From NCBI RefSeq assembly GCF_000695685.1, contig NZ_JFFR01000025.1:124001-188000 (forward strand): a stretch of DNA of 64,000 nt. The letters run 5' to 3'. Shown in pieces: positions 33,197 through 43,454 of this stretch. The notes under the pieces are model-generated. The model had not been told where the DNA came from. It worked only from the letters and a program-made list of their open reading frames with translations, and did no database searches. The position numbers and the translations under genes are program-made. The first letter of the stretch is position 1; every line of letters begins with the position of its first letter. The DNA is from Vibrio fortis. Lineage in GTDB: Bacteria > Pseudomonadota > Gammaproteobacteria > Enterobacterales > Vibrionaceae.

Positions 33197-33550
33197 CTAG
33201 ACTAAGGCAAGCAGAATGCCGCCAATGGTTACCGCTGCGGACAGATATTGCCCCGCCGAGTATGAGCCATCTTCCTCTTCTTCAATTTTGTCTGGATGAT
33301 CCATTCCGAGTGCGCCATGCGCAAAAGATTCAACCTTGTCACCAACGGTTTCGTTTTCAGCTTCGATTTTCTTCGCTTCTTTATCTATCTGTTGCAGGGC
33401 GACTAGTAGCGCTTTTCCTTCATCAGACAGCTTAACGGTATTTTGCTCAACCTTAAGCTGCGCAGGCTCTGAAGATACAGGCGTACCTTTTGCGGGCTGA
33501 ATCTTTGCCGGGCTATAAGTTTGAGTAGCATTGTTGGTAACAGGCGTCAT
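33197..33550 (-). CDS. Conserved Vibrio protein with C-terminal membrane anchor
   Basis: 117 residues: a disordered Pro/Gln/Thr-rich N-terminus, a coiled-coil centre (LLVALQQIDKEAKKIEAENETVGDKVESFAHGALGMDHPDKIEEEEDGSY) and a C-terminal hydrophobic segment (YLSAAVTIGGILLALV) that could anchor it in the inner membrane. No catalytic motif. Function unknown. Confidence 0.65.
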   Translation of the reverse strand: MTPVTNNATQTYSPAKIQPAKGTPVSSEPAQLKVEQNTVKLSDEGKALLVALQQIDKEAKKIEAENETVGDKVESFAHGALGMDHPDKIEEEEDGSYSAGQYLSAAVTIGGILLALV

Positions 33551-33721
33551 AACACTCTCCGTAGTTGCACCTTAAATAGAGTATCGGCCGAGCAGTGAAA
33601 AACTTGTGTAATTAATCACCGAGGTGATGTTTTGCTACTCTATTTAGGCTTGCCTAATTAATAAGCAATAGTTGTGCCGATACTCAGTTAGGTTGAACTA
33701 CGTGGTTGTGTTATTCGTAGG

Positions 33722-34678
33722 CTATTTGCACTCTAAGCCTTTTCCTCGATGAGAAAGTTTCTTGTACGCTTTCATACGATTTTCTTGTTTAACGTAGCGC
33801 GTTGGTGGAGACAAAACTTGCAGTTGGTAGTCTTCGCTAGAATCACTCAATGATTCGACAGGAGTGATGACCACCACATTCAGATCGGCATTGCGACGTA
33901 AAATAGAGGCGGCAGTACCTAAGCCTTGTTCTGTATGAAATTTGCCTGCGACGTGAATGACTTGTTTATCTGGATTTTCATCTAGGTATGTCACAATCGA
34001 ATCTGCCATGGTTTCATCCCAGGTCACTTGAGCGGCAAATTGTTTTTCGGTTTGCTCAGGTGTGCCATGGTGCATGGAAGCCATGAATTTTTCTTTATAC
34101 GGGCTGTCACTAGTATTGACGTCGTCAGCTATCCATTGGCGCTCTTCAGGAGTCAATTTTTCTAGGTAATCCATTCCATTACGGCCGATACACTGCACAA
34201 CAGGCTTTGGTGCATTGGCGGCGATGATATCGATACCTTGTGATTTCGCTAGCTCCACTAGTGGGCGATAGTCACTTTGATAATTTGGCCATGCAGCCGC
34301 GCCTGACATGAGAACTTGTTCGCCGATCTCTCCCGCAAGATAGTCGTCGATAACACTCTGGTGCTGCCTTGTGAATTGTTCCATAGATAGGGCAACGTCT
34401 TTGCTGTCTGCTAAGCGTGCCTTAAGAAAGTCAGTTTGGAATCTGTGTACAGCAGAGTGTGTATGCCATTCACCAATTAGAACCACATCGGCATCAATCA
34501 ATGCACTCGGGAGTTGGTTAAGCGCAATCGGCTCCCCTTCTGCAGAAGCGAATTGGTAGTCGTAATAGGTAGTAACTGGGGATAAAACGGCTTTGTTGTC
34601 GCCTTGAGCCTGCTGAGAAGGCTGATTTGCACAAGCAGTGAGAAGGGCGGTTAGGCCAATAAGTAAAATACGTTGCAT
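33722..34678 (-). CDS. ChaN-family haem-binding lipoprotein
   Basis: 318 residues with a lipobox LLTAC (Cys16). The ChaN/PF04187 fold is shown by 'LIDADVVLIGEWHTHSAVHRFQTDFLKARL', 'LSMEQFTRQHQSVIDDYLAGE' and 'VIHVAGKFHTEQGLG'; ChaN-like proteins bind haem or iron cofactors in the periplasm. A Fur-box-like sequence lies about 60-77 bases upstream, which fits an iron-uptake role. Encoded downstream of rlmA on the same strand, but with its own regulated region. Confidence 0.8.
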   Translation of the reverse strand: MQRILLIGLTALLTACANQPSQQAQGDNKAVLSPVTTYYDYQFASAEGEPIALNQLPSALIDADVVLIGEWHTHSAVHRFQTDFLKARLADSKDVALSMEQFTRQHQSVIDDYLAGEIGEQVLMSGAAAWPNYQSDYRPLVELAKSQGIDIIAANAPKPVVQCIGRNGMDYLEKLTPEERQWIADDVNTSDSPYKEKFMASMHHGTPEQTEKQFAAQVTWDETMADSIVTYLDENPDKQVIHVAGKFHTEQGLGTAASILRRNADLNVVVITPVESLSDSSEDYQLQVLSPPTRYVKQENRMKAYKKLSHRGKGLECK

Positions 34679-34736
34679 TGAATAACTCCTTGAAGAGTAA
34701 GCATACTAAATGAGGCTCACAGAGAATTCAATGCAA

Positions 34737-34755
34737 ACGATAATTAATATCAACT
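34737..34755 (-). promoter_or_regulatory. Fur-box-like site upstream of the ChaN gene
   Basis: AACGATAATTAATATCAAC matches 15 of 19 positions of the Fur consensus AATGATAATTATTATCATT, by eye. It overlaps the last codon of rlmA. Confidence 0.5.
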
Positions 34756-35569
34756 AGCTCTGTTTACGATAAACTCTTAGCATGAAATCGGCCTCGCACT
34801 GGTAGCTATCGCTTTGCATCAACTCTTGCTTAAATGATTCTGTTGCCTTCCAAGCGAACGGGGTCATTTGAAGCAGGTCAAAGGCATCCGAACCTGAAAG
34901 CTCCATCATGTAGTTTAGGTGCTGTTGGCTCTCTAGGGTAAATCCTTCGATGGTTTCTGGTGTTTCGTCATGCAGTCGCACGCCATCATAGATCGCATCA
35001 CGCAGTTGATACAGGTGGCGGCCAGCAGGCGTCACTGTAATTACCACACCTTGCTCTTTCAATGTTCGTTGTAACTCTTCTGCCTTACAAGGCGCATAGA
35101 TGCGTAGAACGGCGTCTAAGCTGCTGTTAGCGAAAGGTAGTCTATGGCTCGATGCCACTGAAAAGTTAACCGCTGGGTAGCGCTTAGCCGCATAACGGAT
35201 AGCAACCTTAGAGATGTCTAAGCCGTAAATGCTTGGATCACGTTGCGCGAGCTTAAGAGCGATTTCATTGGTGTAGTAGCCTTCACCACAGCCAATATCC
35301 AATAGATTCGGCTTTTCCTCTGGTAATACATATTCACACAGAGCAACCACAGCTTGGCGCATTGGGTTGTAGTGGTCACCTTCTAAGAATCGGCGACGAG
35401 CTTGCATCATCTCTTTATTGTCACCTGGATCTTTTGAGCGCTTGTGGTGGGCTGGCATCAAGTTGACGTAACCCTCTTTGGCAAGATCAAATTGGTGGTT
35501 GTTCTCACACTTGAAAGTTCGATCAACTTGAGTGAGAGATTGGTGACATAAAGGGCACTGGTAGTTCAT
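34754..35569 (-). CDS. rlmA: 23S rRNA (guanine-745-N1) methyltransferase
   Basis: 271 residues matching E. coli RlmA (RrmA): an N-terminal zinc finger with C5-x2-C8 and C21-x4-H26 ('YQCPLCHQSL', 'FKCENNHQFD'), 'EGYVNLMPAHHKRSKDPGDNKEMMQARRRFL', and a SAM-binding Rossmann domain with motif I 'LLDIGCGEGYYT'. Methylates G745 of 23S rRNA in helix 35. Single gene between the MCP gene and the ChaN lipoprotein. Confidence 0.9.
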   Translation of the reverse strand: MNYQCPLCHQSLTQVDRTFKCENNHQFDLAKEGYVNLMPAHHKRSKDPGDNKEMMQARRRFLEGDHYNPMRQAVVALCEYVLPEEKPNLLDIGCGEGYYTNEIALKLAQRDPSIYGLDISKVAIRYAAKRYPAVNFSVASSHRLPFANSSLDAVLRIYAPCKAEELQRTLKEQGVVITVTPAGRHLYQLRDAIYDGVRLHDETPETIEGFTLESQQHLNYMMELSGSDAFDLLQMTPFAWKATESFKQELMQSDSYQCEADFMLRVYRKQS

Positions 35570-35630
35570 GACGCTCTCTGTGCGGCTAGTAAAGTGGGCA
35601 GCGAGTTTATCAAAAATGTCGCACTAGGCG

Positions 35631-35660
35631 AAATAAAAAGAGCCGCGTAATGCGGCTCTT
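35631..35660 (-). terminator. Terminator of the chemoreceptor gene
   Basis: Minus-strand hairpin AAGAGCCGC-ATTAC-GCGGCTCTT followed by a T-rich run, just after the MCP stop. Confidence 0.8.
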
Positions 35661-35667
35661 GATTGGG

Positions 35668-37704
35668 TTAATGGAAGAAGTCGACCTGTTGTTTTAGGTC
35701 TTGAGCTTGCTGCTGGAGCGCGGTAGCACTTTGCGATGTTTGTGCGCTGGTTTGGCGACTCTCTCTGTTTAGTTCGCTGATTGAGTGCGCATTAGCTGCT
35801 ATCTCTTGGGTAACGTGTGCTTGCTCTTCAGAAGTCGCAGCAATGGCATCCGCTTGAGAAGCGATGGAATGGATCTGGTCAGCAATCGACTCCAAGGCAG
35901 TACCCGCTTCCTGCGCTTTGTCTAAGACAGAGTTAGCACTTGTTTGGCTCTCATTCATCATGCGTACAGCGTTGTCCGTTGAACTCTTAAGAACCGTAAT
36001 AATGTCTACAACGTCTTTAACTGAAGTTTGTGTACGATGTGCTAGCGTTCTCACTTCATCAGCAACCACAGCAAAACCTCGACCTTGCTCGCCAGCACGC
36101 GCAGCTTCAATTGCAGCGTTAAGTGCCAGTAGGTTAGTTTGCTCGGCGATCTCATCAATCATCTTAGTAACGGTTTGAATGCTTTCGCTGTCTGTGTTTA
36201 CTTTTTCGATTGCTGCCGCTGATTGGTCAAGTTGATCGTTAAGCTGAGCAACATCAATGCAGACGTTCTCAACAATTTCTAAGCCTGATTGACCATCGGT
36301 ATTCGCAGAACGTACGTTTTCAGCGATGTTTTCGACTTGTTGGGCAACAGATTGCGCCGATGATGCCATCTCTTCAATAGCAGTCACCACTTGCTCAACT
36401 TGTTCTTGTTGGCGCTCAGATTGAGTAAGGTTAAGTGACGCATCACTCGCTACACTGCTAGAGTTGCTTTCAACCTTATCGCTCGCTCCACGGATCTCAC
36501 CGACTAGATTGTTGAGCTGGTGAGCCATGTTAGATAGCCCATTACTCAAGTTAACGATCTCGTTATTGGTATTTCCAGCTGTGCGTGGAATATCGATACT
36601 TACTTCACCTTTAGCAAGGCGGTTCATGTATTGATTTAAGGTCGTCAGTGGGTTGAGTGTGCGGCTCAAGAACACAGTTAGAATCAAGAAGGTGATAGAA
36701 CCAACAACCAAGGATACGATAGCGATCAGTTTAAGCAATTCTTGACTGCCTTTGGTGACTTCACTGATGAAAGTGCCACCAAGCAGTTTCCAGTTCCAGC
36801 CAGCGACTTCCGTGTAAACTAGATACTTTTCACCGATGCTACCTTGGTACTCAAATGGGTACTTGATGAGGCCACTCGGTTGTTCAAATAGCTGGTAAAA
36901 CGGTTTGTTACCTTCGTAATCCTTCACATCAATAATCGAAGGATCACTTTCAGTATGCTTCGGGTGTAATAGGTAGTGGCCCAAATGATCGGGGTTGTTA
37001 TCAAGCACGATAGTATAGCCAGTATCACCCCAGTGCACGGTTTTCAAAGCGGCAAACAAATCTTGAGTTGCACGCTCTACTGCAAGACCGATGAAAGAGA
37101 TGCCCATGACTTCACCTTGAGCATCCTTGATTGGTGCGTAATAGGTAATGTAGCGCTGACCATAGAGCTTGATCTGTGCATAGTAAGGCTGACCACTAAT
37201 CAGTTTTTGATAACCTGGGTGGCTCTGGTCAAGCGTTGTGCCAATCACACGCTCACCTTGCGGGTTCTTTAGCGAGGTCGCAACACGAATGAACTTATCG
37301 CCAAGTGGCGCAAATAGCGTGGCAACGGCACCTGTATCACGAGTAAAGCTATCAACGAGTTTAGTGTCGCCGATTAAGCTTTCGCTGTACTGTGTAATGT
37401 TTGGTACCTGATGACCTTGGAAGTCGACCGTGTAGTTTTCTACATATACGCCTGCTAGGTAGCCGTTACGAAAAGTGGACTCTAGGACCTCAGCTGTGTG
37501 CAAATAAGCATTGAATTGGCCTTCGATGGTCTTAGCCATAGATTCAATTTTAGATTGGTGCTCTTTGAGAGTACTTTCTAACAGCACATTTGAGGCGTTT
37601 TGATAAACCAGTGCAGCAATACTGGAAAATGCGATGACTAGACACAGTGTTGTGACTAGCTTTAATTGAAGCCCAACACTTTGATTCTTGTATTTATTCC
37701 ACAT
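35668..37704 (-). CDS. Methyl-accepting chemotaxis protein with Cache sensor
   Basis: 678 residues. TM1 at about 13-36, a large periplasmic Cache (dCache/Cache3-2 type) domain at about 40-320 with '[44 protein letters not shown]', TM2 at about 322-345, a HAMP domain, then the signalling domain with the conserved hairpin '[38 protein letters not shown]'. It carries methylation helices either side but no C-terminal pentapeptide tether. Ligand unknown. Vibrio genomes hold dozens of such receptors. Confidence 0.93.
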   Translation of the reverse strand: MWNKYKNQSVGLQLKLVTTLCLVIAFSSIAALVYQNASNVLLESTLKEHQSKIESMAKTIEGQFNAYLHTAEVLESTFRNGYLAGVYVENYTVDFQGHQVPNITQYSESLIGDTKLVDSFTRDTGAVATLFAPLGDKFIRVATSLKNPQGERVIGTTLDQSHPGYQKLISGQPYYAQIKLYGQRYITYYAPIKDAQGEVMGISFIGLAVERATQDLFAALKTVHWGDTGYTIVLDNNPDHLGHYLLHPKHTESDPSIIDVKDYEGNKPFYQLFEQPSGLIKYPFEYQGSIGEKYLVYTEVAGWNWKLLGGTFISEVTKGSQELLKLIAIVSLVVGSITFLILTVFLSRTLNPLTTLNQYMNRLAKGEVSIDIPRTAGNTNNEIVNLSNGLSNMAHQLNNLVGEIRGASDKVESNSSSVASDASLNLTQSERQQEQVEQVVTAIEEMASSAQSVAQQVENIAENVRSANTDGQSGLEIVENVCIDVAQLNDQLDQSAAAIEKVNTDSESIQTVTKMIDEIAEQTNLLALNAAIEAARAGEQGRGFAVVADEVRTLAHRTQTSVKDVVDIITVLKSSTDNAVRMMNESQTSANSVLDKAQEAGTALESIADQIHSIASQADAIAATSEEQAHVTQEIAANAHSISELNRESRQTSAQTSQSATALQQQAQDLKQQVDFFH

Positions 37705-37957
37705 GACGTGCCTTTATTGTTCATTTTGTAAATATATATTTTGCATGCTAGCTATTTATAAAACCAATTAATTTGATATTTATTAATTTAACTATCAAAA
37801 AAATAAACAAAGCGAGCGAGTTGCTCATGATTTGACCGGGTGTGTGAGGAATAAATTACAAAAAAAAAGGCCAGAGATTCCGGCCTTGAAGAGATTATTG
37901 AATCGAGCGGCTTATTGGACAGAGATAGCCTGTCAGCTCAAATACTTAACTGTTGAG
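37705..37957. other. 253-bp gap: MCP upstream region and yeaD terminator
   Basis: AT-rich upstream region of the leftward MCP gene (37705-37850) and the hairpin at 37861-37887. No gene. Confidence 0.6.
37861..37887 (-). terminator. Terminator of the yeaD gene
   Basis: Minus-strand AAGGCC...GGCCTT stem followed by eight Ts. Confidence 0.8.
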
Positions 37958-38842
37958 TTATTTTGCTGCGATAGTTGTGAGCAGCTGGTGGCTTTCGCCT
38001 GGTTGCAGCTCTTTACCTTGCTCGATGCTTGGAGCGTGAAGGGTTGATTCAACACATAACATGGTTAGGTAGCCATCATCTTGCATGTCACCCATACCTG
38101 CAGCGCCTTCTGCCCATGGATTCCATAGAACTGCACTGTTGTGGCCTTGGTTTTCAACAGTCAGTGTGCGCGCAAGTTTCGCATCAGCGACTGAAATAAC
38201 GGCTTCTGGCTGCGTGTAAACACGATCGATAGTATCAGTGAGTACAAGCTCATCACCGCCTTGGCACACTTTGCCATCTTGTAGGCTATCAATGTACTCA
38301 GGGCCCATGCCTGTCGTTTTAGCTTGGTGAATATCGCCCACATTAAGGTATGTGTGCAGTGCACCAGAACACTTCCAAGGTTGAGAGTCAGTATTTGTCA
38401 CCTCTAGCGTTACTTTCAACTCATCACCGATTTCGACGTTAAGACGAGCGTCAAAGCGGTGTGGCCATACTGCAAGCGTGTTGTCATTAGTGCTTAAACC
38501 TAGGCTTACGATAACACCGACTTCACTTTCACGGTGCTCAATGAGTTGCCACTCGCTGTTGCGCGCGAAACCATGTGCAGGTGCAGCAATACGGCCAAAC
38601 CATGGCCAACATACTGGGATACCGCCACGTAGGGCTGTTTTACCGTCAAACTTTGCTTGTTGGCTCATCCAAATTAGGTCTTGTTGGCCTTTTGGTTGGT
38701 AAGAAACCACGTGTGCACCAAACAGAGAGATCGCAGCGTTCGCTTTCTCGTGAATAACACGAACCAGTTTTACGTCTTCGTGTTCAACAATCGTTACGTT
38801 GTCTGAAAGCACGGTTACAGCAGGGAGAGTTGATAAATCCAT
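37958..38842 (-). CDS. yeaD: D-hexose-6-phosphate mutarotase (YeaD type)
   Basis: 294 residues, aldose-1-epimerase superfamily. 'GAHVVSYQPKGQQDLIWMSQQAKFDGKTALRGGIPVCWPWFG' and 'CSGALHTYLNVGDI' with the catalytic His, and 'NPWAEGAAGMGDMQDDGYLTMLCVES', match YeaD, which interconverts anomers of glucose-6-phosphate. ATG 38842 chosen; a frame reaching 38875 lacks support. Lies downstream of gapA on the same strand, as in E. coli, with a terminator hairpin between them. Confidence 0.9.
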   Translation of the reverse strand: MDLSTLPAVTVLSDNVTIVEHEDVKLVRVIHEKANAAISLFGAHVVSYQPKGQQDLIWMSQQAKFDGKTALRGGIPVCWPWFGRIAAPAHGFARNSEWQLIEHRESEVGVIVSLGLSTNDNTLAVWPHRFDARLNVEIGDELKVTLEVTNTDSQPWKCSGALHTYLNVGDIHQAKTTGMGPEYIDSLQDGKVCQGGDELVLTDTIDRVYTQPEAVISVADAKLARTLTVENQGHNSAVLWNPWAEGAAGMGDMQDDGYLTMLCVESTLHAPSIEQGKELQPGESHQLLTTIAAK

Positions 38843-39008
38843 TACATAATCCTTCTTAAGGGAAATTGAATTCAAATTCGAGTTGAGCGGACTCGGGGAA
38901 AGAGTAGGGGAGCTCTCGTATTTGAATTGAATCTCATACCTAACAAATGTGCCGCTTGTTAAACATCATCTTTGACAAGGGCTTTGGTGTTTCATAAATC
39001 GCAGGTAC

Positions 39009-39040
39009 AAAAAAGGCGACTCTAGAGCCGCCTTTTCTTT
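39009..39040 (-). terminator. gapA terminator
   Basis: AAAAGGCGACTC/GAGCCGCCTTTT hairpin with a T-run on the minus strand, between gapA and yeaD; yeaD would be reached by readthrough or its own promoter. Confidence 0.8.
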
Positions 39041-39088
39041 TCAGTCTTTTCTCAAAGACAGTCTAGCTAAACGCTATCTAAGTAGTAA

Positions 39089-40442
<1,354 letters not shown>

Positions 40443-40841
40443 ATGACGAAGCCCGATGAATACTGGCGTGAGCGCCTGACTGATGAAGAATATCAGGTGT
40501 GTCGTCTACGTGGAACAGAGCCTCCTTTTACTGGCAAGCTGTTACACAATCATAAGACAGGGGTTTACAGCTGTACCTGTTGTGAAGCCCCACTGTTTGT
40601 GTCTGAGAATAAATACGACTCCGGCTGTGGTTGGCCAAGTTTCGATGCCCCTATAAATGATAAGGCAATCCGTTATTTAGAAGATCTAAGTCACGGTATG
40701 AAACGTATAGAGATCCGTTGTGCGGCCTGTGATAGCCACCTAGGTCACGTTTTTCCGGATGGTCCTAAAACCACTGGAGAGCGTTTTTGTGTAAATTCTG
40801 TGTCGTTAATTTTCAACAAAAATGACAAAACTACAGAATAA
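40443..40841 (+). CDS. msrB: Peptide-methionine (R)-S-oxide reductase
   Basis: 132 residues. Four zinc cysteines in two CxxC pairs (CTCC, CAAC), GCGWPSF, and catalytic Cys116 in RFCVNSVSL. Reduces methionine-R-sulfoxide in proteins. ATG 40443 after GGGGAGAAA; the frame from 40404 is leader. Divergent from gapA, the same pairing as in E. coli. Terminates at the hairpin shared with the convergent lipoprotein gene. Confidence 0.96.
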   Translation: MTKPDEYWRERLTDEEYQVCRLRGTEPPFTGKLLHNHKTGVYSCTCCEAPLFVSENKYDSGCGWPSFDAPINDKAIRYLEDLSHGMKRIEIRCAACDSHLGHVFPDGPKTTGERFCVNSVSLIFNKNDKTTE

Positions 40842-40930
40842 GGGACATCTATTGTCAAAACCTTTCATATGGCGTGGTGTCGTTACAAAGTAAGTTGACG
40901 AATTGCGAGTCGCTTCTCTCAAAGGCATAA

Positions 40931-40961
40931 AAAAACAGCTACCAAAATGGGTAGCTGTTTT
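40931..40961. terminator. Bidirectional terminator, msrB and DUF2989 gene
   Basis: 13-bp stem AAAAACAGCTACC/GGTAGCTGTTTTT between convergent genes; runs of A and T on both sides serve both directions. Confidence 0.85.
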
Positions 40962-40998
40962 TGTTTGTGCCTCTGGTTTGTATTGTTGAACTGTGTAG

Positions 40999-41811
40999 TT
41001 ATCGTTTAGGTACAAGCGATGGTTGGTACCTTCCATCTTCAATGGCTTCAACGATGTAGTCAGCGTCATCCTCTAGCTTGTCATAAACATCACTTGGGAA
41101 GTGGTACAGCACTTTCAGTTCAGGCTCCGATGCAATCGGCACATTAAACTCTTTGGCGACCATCGCCCATAGATACGCTCTTTCCATGTTACCTAGGCTG
41201 TGATTAATGCTCGCTAGGGATTTAAAGATCTCAGTGTTGACGGTTGAGCCGTTTGAAAGCGTAAGTGCGTTATTGAGTAGCTTGACGGTTTTCTTGTGAT
41301 CACGCGTGGTATAGAAGGTAGCTAATGCGTATTGCATTTCCGCTGTGTTGAGTGCATCACTGCCTTCTAGCTGTAAGAAGCTACGACGCGCATCAATATT
41401 GCCGGTTTGCGACCATAAGAAGTAGAGGGTTTCCGGCTTATTGGAACCTAAAAGCTCTTTTACGATTCGTTCTTCTTCTTCGATGCTGTGCATCAGTGCT
41501 GAGAAGCGGCGCTGCTTGAGTAAGGTCTGATCGATGGTTTCTATTTGAGAAGCCAGCTCAAGACACTTCTTGTACTCAGCGATTAAGCCATATTCTACGA
41601 TCTTGTTGTGCTCGGTAGGCTGCTTCAATACGTCGAAGCGGTGCCAGATGAGATCGGTACGTGCAACTCGGCATTGACCATCATTCATATTGAGGTCAGC
41701 ACAACGCAGTTCTGAGTGAGCTTCACATAGCTGTTCTGTATTTTTGTTTCCCTCAAAGCACCCAGTTAGGGCCAAAGGGGCAGCGGCGAGTAGCCATTTA
41801 AAAATTCTCAT
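40999..41811 (-). CDS. DUF2989 lipoprotein
   Basis: 270 residues with a lipoprotein signal (LALTGC, Cys18). Helical repeat architecture of tetratricopeptide type ('AEMQYALATFYTTRDHKKTVKLLNNALTL', 'LASINHSLGNMERAYLWAMVAKEF') with three further cysteines near the N-terminus (CEAH...CADLNMNDGQC). Conserved in Vibrionaceae and relatives next to gapA/msrB; function unknown, probably envelope-located. Confidence 0.8.
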   Translation of the reverse strand: MRIFKWLLAAAPLALTGCFEGNKNTEQLCEAHSELRCADLNMNDGQCRVARTDLIWHRFDVLKQPTEHNKIVEYGLIAEYKKCLELASQIETIDQTLLKQRRFSALMHSIEEEERIVKELLGSNKPETLYFLWSQTGNIDARRSFLQLEGSDALNTAEMQYALATFYTTRDHKKTVKLLNNALTLSNGSTVNTEIFKSLASINHSLGNMERAYLWAMVAKEFNVPIASEPELKVLYHFPSDVYDKLEDDADYIVEAIEDGRYQPSLVPKR

Positions 41812-41915
41812 ATACCTTCACTTGTGATCGAATACACTTATTTCCAGTGCTCCGCTTGACTCCATTCCACGACAGGTTATTTTCTGGTGAAAATTGTTAA
41901 TACTAAGGCTTTACC

Positions 41916-42197
41916 ATGGATGCAGAACAACTTCTTAACGCAATGACCCCAGAGGTCTATGAGCGCCTAACGTATGCAGTAGAGACGGGAAAATGGCCCG
42001 AGGGTACGGCATTGACGCAAGAGCAGCGTGACTCTTGTATGCAAGCTGTCATGCTTTACCAGTCAAAGCATAATGTTGAAGCACAGCATATGACAGTTGC
42101 AGCGGGTGGTGACATTAGCTTTAAGTCGAAAGCTGAACTTAAGAAACAATTTACTTCAGATCAAGAAGATATTGTTAGAGTAAATCCTAATCACTAA
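41916..42197 (+). CDS. yeaC: YeaC family protein (DUF1315)
   Basis: 93 residues, 'LLNAMTPEVYERLTYAVETGKWPEGTALTQEQRDSCMQAVMLYQSKHN', which is the YeaC/DUF1315 signature. Small acidic cytoplasmic protein of unknown role. Sits next to msrB-gapA in E. coli as well, so part of a conserved block. Confidence 0.88.
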   Translation: MDAEQLLNAMTPEVYERLTYAVETGKWPEGTALTQEQRDSCMQAVMLYQSKHNVEAQHMTVAAGGDISFKSKAELKKQFTSDQEDIVRVNPNH

Positions 42198-42239
42198 GTC
42201 ATACTTGTGACAATATCACATAGTTTAAGATTTAAAGTG

Positions 42240-42270
42240 AAAAGGGGTGGCATTGAGCCGCCCCTTTTTA
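42240..42270. terminator. Bidirectional terminator, yeaC and ansA
   Basis: AAAGGGGTGGC/GCCGCCCCTTT stem with A and T tracts on either side, between convergent genes. Confidence 0.85.
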
Positions 42271-42320
42271 TTGTCTTCACTTTGATTTTTAGCGTGTTGT
42301 CTATCCGAAAATACCTTCGG

Positions 42321-43337
42321 TTATAGACTCATTTCACCACGCAAAACTTGCTGCATTTTTTCTTTTACTTGCTCGTAGCTTAGGTCTTGGCTAAGTAAAA
42401 AGTGCAGTTTCGCCAGTGCCGCTTCAGGGGTCATATCGTAACCACTCACTACACCGGCATCGGCAAGAGCACAGCCTGTCGCGTAACCACCCATGTTCAC
42501 TTTACCAGCAAGACATTGAGTTAGGTTAACCACGATGACGCCACGCTCTGAGGCATCTTTTAGATGTTGCAGCAGCTCTGGGTTTTGTGGCGCATTGCCC
42601 ACACCAAATGTCAGCAAGATCATCGCATTTACTGGCTGAAGAAGGGTGTTTCGAATCACTTCGTGAGAAATACCTGGGTACATTGTGATCACACCAATTG
42701 GTTGAGGTGTAATGTTGTGTACCTTGAATTCGCCTTCTGGCTTCTGATCAACCACAACATTGTTGCTTAGTTGGATATTGATACCCGCTTCAAGTAGTGG
42801 ATTTAGGTTTGGTGAGGTAAATGCGTTGAAGCCATCTGCGTGTGATTTAGTACTGCGGTTACCACGCATCAATTTGTTATTGAAGAACAGTGTGACTTCG
42901 TTGATCGGGTAGTTGGCCGCAATGTGCAGTGCATTCAGCAGGTTTGCTTGACCATCTGAACGTAGCTCTGCAAGTGGGATCTGTGAGCCTGTCACAATCA
43001 CTGGTTTGCCAAGGTTCTCTAGCATGAAAGAGAGTGCCGAGGCCGTGTAAGCCATGGTGTCTGTGCCGTGCAAAATAACAAAGCCGTCGTACTTATCGTA
43101 GTTAGCGCGTATGTCATCAGCAATGGTCTGCCAATCTAGTGGCGTCATGTCTGAAGAGTCCATCAGCGGAGAGTATTCATGAATCGTATACTCAGGCATC
43201 TCTGGGCGGTGGAATTCAGGCATGCTTGCTAGCTGCTTGTCCATAAAACCCGCCACTGGTACATAGCCGTGGTCATGCGATTTCTGCATACCGATGGTGC
43301 CGCCAGTGTACGCAATGTAGATATGTTTTCTTTCCAT
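42321..43337 (-). CDS. ansA: Type I (cytoplasmic) L-asparaginase
   Basis: 338 residues, AnsA length. Catalytic threonines in 'YTGGTIGMQ' near residue 13 and 'VILHGTDTMAYTASALSFM' near 90. Hydrolyses asparagine to aspartate and ammonia; low-affinity cytoplasmic form, no signal peptide. ATG 43337 chosen from alignment to the family; the frame extends to 43418 without reason. Follows sppA on the same strand, as in E. coli, with a terminator hairpin between. Confidence 0.95.
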   Translation of the reverse strand: MERKHIYIAYTGGTIGMQKSHDHGYVPVAGFMDKQLASMPEFHRPEMPEYTIHEYSPLMDSSDMTPLDWQTIADDIRANYDKYDGFVILHGTDTMAYTASALSFMLENLGKPVIVTGSQIPLAELRSDGQANLLNALHIAANYPINEVTLFFNNKLMRGNRSTKSHADGFNAFTSPNLNPLLEAGINIQLSNNVVVDQKPEGEFKVHNITPQPIGVITMYPGISHEVIRNTLLQPVNAMILLTFGVGNAPQNPELLQHLKDASERGVIVVNLTQCLAGKVNMGGYATGCALADAGVVSGYDMTPEAALAKLHFLLSQDLSYEQVKEKMQQVLRGEMSL

Positions 43338-43397
43338 AGCGATTGTTACTTTTTGTTTATAGGGAACAGGGACGCGATTATAGCGGATAATCTGCCA

Positions 43398-43432
43398 ATA
43401 AAAAGAGGCACCCCACACAGAGGTACCTCTTA
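43398..43432 (-). terminator. sppA terminator
   Basis: Minus-strand hairpin AAGAGGTACC...GGTGCCTCTT with T-run, in the sppA-ansA gap. Confidence 0.7.
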
Positions 43433-43454
43433 ATAGAACAGTAAGGAGAGACGT

